NCBI GenBank assembly: GCA_001247695.2
Contig: LGRX02035260.1
Span: 1-64,000, forward strand
DNA length: 64,000 nucleotides
Source of the DNA: Cymbomonas tetramitiformis
Lineage: Eukaryota > Chlorophyta > Pyramimonadophyceae > Pyramimonadales > Pyramimonadaceae
Direction of reading: 5' to 3'
Shown piece after piece: positions 59,205 through 64,000 of this stretch. Numbering within the stretch: the first letter of the stretch is position 1; each line of letters begins with the position of its first letter. Below the pieces are notes generated by a model. The model worked only from the letters and a program-made list of their open reading frames with translations, searched no databases and was not told where the DNA came from. Position numbers and translations under genes: made by a program.

Positions 59205-61311
59205 CAATCCTGTTCATGATTACATATCCATACATGGGTATTTTTTAAAAATGATATCCATGGGCTGGGTTTTTCCCGAAACGAATATCCATGGGCTGGG
59301 TTCGTAAAAAATGGAAAACCCATGATTTACCCACAACCCATGGATATTTTAAGTCAAAATCACGGAAATCGGTCAAATTTGAATTGGAGCAAATTGGACG
59401 TGCGGTGGGCGGGCGGTGCGCGGGCGGGTGGCGAGCGGGTGGTGGGTGGGTGGACGGAGATTAGAAATATTATTCCGGAGTCACGCGAATGTGATAGTGG
59501 AGAGTGAGAAATACGAATAGTATTCCGGAGTCACGCGAATGCCAAATGTGATAGTGGAGATTAGAAATATTCCGGAGATTCGAAATACTCCGGAGTCACG
59601 CGAATGTGATAGTGGAGATGAGAACTATTCCGGTATAATTCACGTCAACAACATGAGCTAATCACCGACTGCAGCAACCAATCTGGCAGGGAACACAACA
59701 ATATACATTTCTCATGCATATGTATTCAAATGTTCGAAGTAAAATAGTTCAAGATTCATTGCAAAATCACCAAATATTCCTTGCAATATATTCAAGTATA
59801 TTCCATTTGAGACCACGCAACTGGTTCTTTCAGCCAGGCACTACAACTCCTAATAGTTATTGTCTAAGCCTAATTGTTCTTCCTCCTCTAGGGTCCCGTT
59901 GCAACTGTATTTGGTTTTGAATCTGTTCCAGACGTGCTGCGCAGGAGGCATATACACTTTACTGTTGACAGCCACCCGCGTCTGCATGGCAAGATAAGCA
60001 GGGTCCTTGTTGGGATCTGCAATATTCCCAGCGAGTGAAAACAAGTTTTCGGCATTGCCCTCGTGCGCAATGTGGGAAGAGACTTGCTTGAAAACAATAA
60101 AGTGAAGTGGGAAACGGTTTCTAACCTCATACATCAAAGCAAACTCATTGAGCAACTCGGTGCCCTTATCGACAAACCGACGAACAAGGTTGCTATCCAG
60201 AGACTTCCACCGTTCTGCCTCCTCTGTTACTACATCTGACTCAGGAAGGATGCCATCAGGTACAGATGAAGCCACGTTCCTTAACAGTGAAAACGAGCCT
60301 TCCGTTCCCAGCCGTTGTTTCTTTGCTGGTGAGGACCGTCGGTCATGGGTGCCATCTTCCCTCACAGCCTGTGCAGCACGCGAAAACTGCAAGTACAAGG
60401 ATCGTGCCACAACCAACCAAGCTGGATCTAACCAGCTCTCAGCGGGGTACGTCTTGGACATGTAAATCTGAACCAGCCGAGTGTTCGAAGGGCGTTCTGT
60501 GAAAAGAAACGGGTCTCCAATTCCTCACGCATGATCTTCCGACCATTCTTGACGGCCGCACTCAACTCCGAACAGGAAACGTATTATAATAGTACTTTAA
60601 AAAGGGGACTGGGTATCGCATCCAAAATAGCTCGCCTGAAGCAACACCGGCCTCTAGGCTTCCAGTGCCAGAGGGACCCATCTCCTGCATCTGAAACGCT
60701 GCGCACTTCGTGCCACCCGGGAATGCGTGAAGAGCGTCGAACTCAACGATAGTGCACACATATGAGATTTCACTCTCCTCCACTAAGGCACCTCCACTAG
60801 GTCTTTCCCAATAGTCGCCTGGAACTTTAATTTGTTTGCCTATCACCTCGAGCGGTTTCTTCAAGCCCGGGTATTTGGTGAAAGCGTGCTCTGTGAGCTG
60901 GGTCGCTTTAGCAGCAGATTTCTTCCTCCTACCCATGAGTCGAGACGGAGCGTCACAGAACGAACACGCAGTGCAGTCAGGGCAACGAACCGGTTACCTT
61001 GTATTATATGTTTTATGTTTGGTTTGTGAGACTTGTTTGACGGAATGGAATGCGGCAGTTCGCTTTAAGGCTACAATTCCCACGTTATGTGTAAAGCCGT
61101 TAGGTTGAGCGTATGGAGTGTAGTGCGTCGATCCACGATTAAACCCCAATATGGATATCCACGTGGGTACCGCGGGTTTCGTGGGTTTTAAAAAAAATGC
61201 ATATCCATGGGCTGGGTTTTTTATTACGATGATATCCATGGGCTGGGTTTTTTAAAAAAATCCAACCCAGCCCATAACCCATGGGTTCCGCTGGAATCAT
61301 GAACAGGATTG
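59205..61311 (-). mobile_element. hAT-type DNA transposon derivative, 2.1 kb
   Basis: Terminal inverted repeats CAATCCTGTTCATGATT are identical at both ends and are flanked by the 8-bp duplication GAATTGAT. Several subterminal copies of ATATCCATGGGCTGGGTT occur near both ends (59254, 59285; inverted at the right near 61203, 61230), as expected for transposase binding sites. Inside is a shortened, frameshifted transposase gene on the minus strand. It is inserted in the left arm of the foldback element. Confidence 0.88.
59850..60936 (-). pseudogene. Deleted hAT transposase gene
   Basis: The N-terminal piece (60562-60936) starts MGRRKKSAAKATQLTEHAF and contains a basic start and a GDYWERPSGG segment that I cannot assign. 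After two frame changes near 60575 and 60500, the C-terminal piece (59850-60461 and just upstream) contains LETRFF and LVQIYMSKTYPAESWLDPAWL. It then has the hAT dimerisation region FPLHFIVFKQVSSHIAHEGNAE followed by NLFSLAGNIADPNKDP. Total coding length is about 360 residues against 600-800 for typical hAT transposases, so the RNase H-like catalytic core is largely deleted. It cannot be autonomous. Confidence 0.75.
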
Positions 61312-61319
61312 GAATTGAT
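61312..61319. repeat. 8-bp target-site duplication of the hAT element, right
   Basis: This is the second copy of GAATTGAT. Confidence 0.85.
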
Positions 61320-61403
61320 ATTCCTGACAGTAATATCAGTTCACTCTTTGACGCACATGGTTTAAGGACAAGCTTTCGCAAAGAAATTATATGTCGACAT
61401 CGT

Positions 61404-62530
61404 GCGTTTTGGGTTTGGGTTCCGGCGAATGTACCCAAACCCAAAACGGTCGAGCTTAGTAGAGGTTCTCATGCGTTTGAACATACGAAACTTCGCAACG
61501 ATACTCACAAGAGTGGTACCAGTTCACTCTCGAACCTCTGAGGTGCAGTATAGCCGAAACAAGCGTGTACAATAAGCACCGTGCGTTTTGGGTTTGGGTT
61601 CGAATGTACCCAAACCCAAAACAGCCAAAGGTTTCAGAGGTTCTTGTGCGTTCTAGAGCCCGGTACCTTGAATACATATTGATAAAAATATGTATATTTT
61701 GCCTCCTTGAAGTGCAAGGTGTAAGATCGGCTGTGAGCGAAACGAAAGATTTATTTCTTGGGCAGATTTATGGGTTTGGGTTTGAATGAACCCAAACCCA
61801 AAACAGCCAAAGGTTTCAGAGGTTCTTGTGCGTTCTAGAGCCCGATACCTTGAATAATAAGTATTGATTAAAACTGTATCGCTTACCTCCTTGAAGTGCA
61901 AGGTGTAAGATCAGCTGTGAGCGAAACGAAAGATTTATCTCTTTGGCAGATTTATGGGTTTGGGTTTGAATGAATCCAAACCCAAAACAGCCAAAGCAGT
62001 TTTCAGAGGTACTTGTGCGTTCTAGAGCCCGGTACCTTGAATACATATTGATAAAATATGCATCTCTTACCTTCTTGAAGTGCAAGGTGTAAGATCAGCT
62101 GTGAGCGAAACGAAAGATTTATTTCTTGGGCAGATTTATGGGTTTGGGTTTGAATGAACCCAAACCCAAAACAGCCAAGGAGTTCAAGAGGTTCCGTTGC
62201 GTTCTAGGTCCCCTTCGGGGGAATGTTCACAAGATATGTATCTCAAAAATATGTCTGTTCAGTCTCGTGCGATATAACGTACGGGAACCTCTAGAACTCT
62301 TTGGCTGTTTTAGGTTTGGGTTCATTCAAACCCAAACCCACAAATCTGCCGAAAAAATACATCCTCGGTTTGGCCCATAGCTTATCCCATGCCTTGTACT
62401 TCGGGGAAGCACAACATATGTATCTCAGCAATATGTCAGTACATTCTCGTGCTTTAGAACGCATGAGAACCACTGGAACTCATTGGCTGTTTTGGGTTTG
62501 GGTACATTCAAATCCAAACCCAAAACGCGT
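61404..62530. repeat. Hairpin satellite, seven units of ~170-190 bp
   Basis: Seven hairpins start near 61404, 61578, 61766, 61952, 62136, 62305 and 62482, each an inverted pair of GTTTTGGGTTTGGGTT and AACCCAAACCCAAAAC around a short loop. Central units also share GAAGTGCAAGGTGTAAGATC, GTGAGCGAAACGAAAGATTT and TGCGTTCTAGAGCCCGGTAC. The last units run in inverted orientation relative to the first ones. It forms the core of the foldback element and has no coding capacity; open frames here are repeat artefacts. Confidence 0.85.
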
Positions 62531-62599
62531 CCTGAAGATCGCCATCCGCTTTGCGGATACTTCACTCCAGGTCTTGCGCTTTCGAGGGTGCCGGCAATG

Positions 62600-63108
62600 A
62601 TATGTTGGTAGCAATATCATTTTCCAAGTCTCGTGCGCTAGAACGCACGAGAACCCCTATACAGATTCCAATTTACATGGCATGCGGTTGAAAGAGGCAT
62701 AGACCTACCAGCTTAGCTTGCAGTCGCGACTGCAAACTGAGCTGATGCGGCCACGGATTGGCTCAATCAAGAGCTCAAAATATAGGTAATCGTGTTAGGA
62801 ACACATATATTTCAGTTGCGAACGTGAGAAAAATTGTTTGCCTGATGAATTTCAATTAACAACAGCAGGAGGTGTGCGTGCGAGAAGCGCTTTGCACATA
62901 CTTAAGCGCTTCACAGGCGTAAAATATTGCACCTCCAGCCGAGCGACAGCGACAGCCATACTCTCCGACGGCGACACGTGTGTGATTTCATTTTTTTTTA
63001 ATTCATTCTTCGGATAATGCCATCGTGTGTCACATGCACATAAAAGTATTCCCCAGAATGCAAAATGAAGAGTATTCCCAAATGAGCGAGGACTTTTTTA
63101 TTCCCAAA
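62600..63108 (-). repeat. Right arm of the foldback element
   Basis: This is the inverse of the left arm, and it is uninterrupted. It carries GTGCGCTAGAACGCAC (a small palindrome also seen at 59173), GCCGCATCAG, the AGCTCTTGATTGAGCC block and the terminal TTCCCAAA. It can be used to reconstruct the insertion order in the left arm. Confidence 0.75.
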
Positions 63109-63110
63109 TA

Positions 63111-64000
63111 ATTACATTTCGAGTCGCACGCATCATACTTATGAGATCCCGGCGCGATAATCGAATTAGAGAAGGTTTAGTAGGATCCTGGCGGGTGTGA
63201 TGTTGGAACGTAAGCATATGTTGATGAATTGTTTTTGTAATTGTTTCAACATATGTCTTCATAACATAGTCACAACATAGTGCAAAGAGCTTATTTGGTC
63301 CACTTGACCATCGATACTTGCAGTGACCGACTAGTTATCGTTTGGGATTGGGTCCAACGTAATGATCTTGTTGTGCACCCGTGCTTTTGTACTTTTGTTA
63401 ATGTCGGGAATTCTGCGCGACAGAGCCTGAAATGGTGTCGATCGTTCAATTTCGTAATAAAACGGGACCGTCGTAGATTTTCGCTTGTGGATATCCTTCT
63501 TGGATCCTTGTTCGCGATCCGATTTTGGCGATCGCCGACCGCTTGATTAAAAGCACTACATTGGGAATTTGAACGGCGCTAGGCACCTGAGCGGGCTTGA
63601 AGTGAGACGAAACTGGACTGCCAAGATGGCCGCTCAAGTTTAGCACGCTCGCAACCGATAGCTCGCGCTGATGGTTGTGCCGGTCAGGTTCTAGAGCGTC
63701 CCGAACAGTAGCCCTAGATACAACGATCTGGAACACCGCTACTCGGATCTCGCTAGGACCTAGGACCTTGGACCTGGGACGGGCAGATCTAAGGCGTAAA
63801 TCGGGGAGCCCGAATTTATGCGTGAGACAGCTAACACGGTTAGATGGCAAGGCCATCGCCCCCCCCTTGACGGGAAAGCCAAAATATATACCGCTGTAAT
63901 ATATTACAGGCTTTCACAGAGAGAAAGCTGAAGCCGTGGACTCAAGGTTTCAGATACGATACTAAGGTGGATATTAGAATATAGTGAGTGTTTTATTTAA
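63111..64000. other. Right flank without a convincing gene
   Basis: A 136-codon minus-strand frame (63446-63856) and an 88-codon plus-strand frame overlap each other and show no known motif, so I leave both unannotated. No repeat or element end is recognised. Confidence 0.45.

Larger units (their letters stand above)
47438..63108. mobile_element. Large foldback-type TIR element, multiply invaded
   Basis: Left-arm sequence at 47438-47467 continues at 55609-56100 and 59078-59204. It matches, in inverse orientation, the right arm at about 62600-63108. Shared landmarks include TTTGGGAAT, AAAGTCCTCG, CATTTTGCATTCTGG, TGTGCATGTGACACACGA, CACGTTCGCAACTGA, AGCTCTTGATTGAGCC and GCCGCATCAG. TA lies directly outside both ends (47436-47437, 63109-63110), though the terminus is itself partly palindromic, so the duplication is uncertain. 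Three younger insertions interrupt the left arm: a truncated LINE, a 3-kb TIR element and a hAT derivative. The core is a hairpin satellite. No own transposase is visible. Confidence 0.75.

Noticed and set aside
61404..62530. TTTGGGTTT runs taken as telomere repeats
   Set aside because: The motif is part of inverted hairpins at ~170-190-bp spacing, not a head-to-tail array, and it lies inside a mobile element.
47438..63108. Classifying the foldback element as mariner because of TA at both ends
   Set aside because: The terminal TTATTTGGG/CCCAAATAA is partly palindromic, so TA may belong to the repeat. No mariner transposase is present.

Overview
This 64-kb window is a repeat-rich piece of eukaryotic nuclear DNA and consists almost entirely of nested mobile elements. 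I found no recognisable host housekeeping gene. Spliceosomal GT-AG introns, Ty3/gypsy and non-LTR retrotransposons, and hAT and MULE remnants establish a eukaryote. RandI/Dualen-type non-LTR elements are known from green algae, and cytosine methyltransferases inside LTR retrotransposons have been described in charophyte algae and dinoflagellates. My best guess is therefore a streptophyte green alga, with low confidence.

Layout. 1-4461: AT-rich flank without a convincing gene. 4462-33378: one Ty3/gypsy-like LTR retrotransposon on the + strand, with two ~0.7-kb LTRs, TG...CA ends and a 5-bp duplication AGACC. A ~15.1-kb RandI/Dualen non-LTR element (6262-21367, minus strand, 11-bp duplication) sits inside its leader. 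The LTR element encodes paired small leader ORFs, a polyQ Gag, a capsid/zinc-knuckle region, an accessory ORF, and a Pol that carries both a Dam-like adenine methyltransferase domain and a C-terminal C5-cytosine methyltransferase domain. 33384-35648: flank. 35649-44629: a ~9-kb DNA transposon with 20-bp perfect terminal inverted repeats and a 4-bp duplication GATT. It carries two divergent intron-containing genes: a DUF7869-like putative transposase and a protein ending in a beta-class DNA N-methyltransferase. The first intron of each holds an array of the same 20-bp palindrome. 44630-47437: flank with a TTAA-flanked nonautonomous element and a MULE/SWIM remnant. 47438-63108: a large foldback element with long imperfect inverted arms, broken by a 5'-truncated RandI/Dualen element (47468-55596), a 3-kb TIR element (56101-59067) and a 2.1-kb hAT derivative (59205-61311), with a hairpin satellite in its core. 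63109-64000: flank.

The unifying theme is methyltransferases. Three unrelated types of mobile element in the window carry methyltransferase-like domains: Dam-like plus C5 in the LTR element, a PCIF1-like domain between RT and RNase H in both RandI/Dualen elements, and a beta-class N-methyltransferase in the TIR transposon. My inference is that these elements mark or disguise their own nucleic acid. Several reading frames are broken by single-base shifts, which could be decay, programmed recoding or assembly error.
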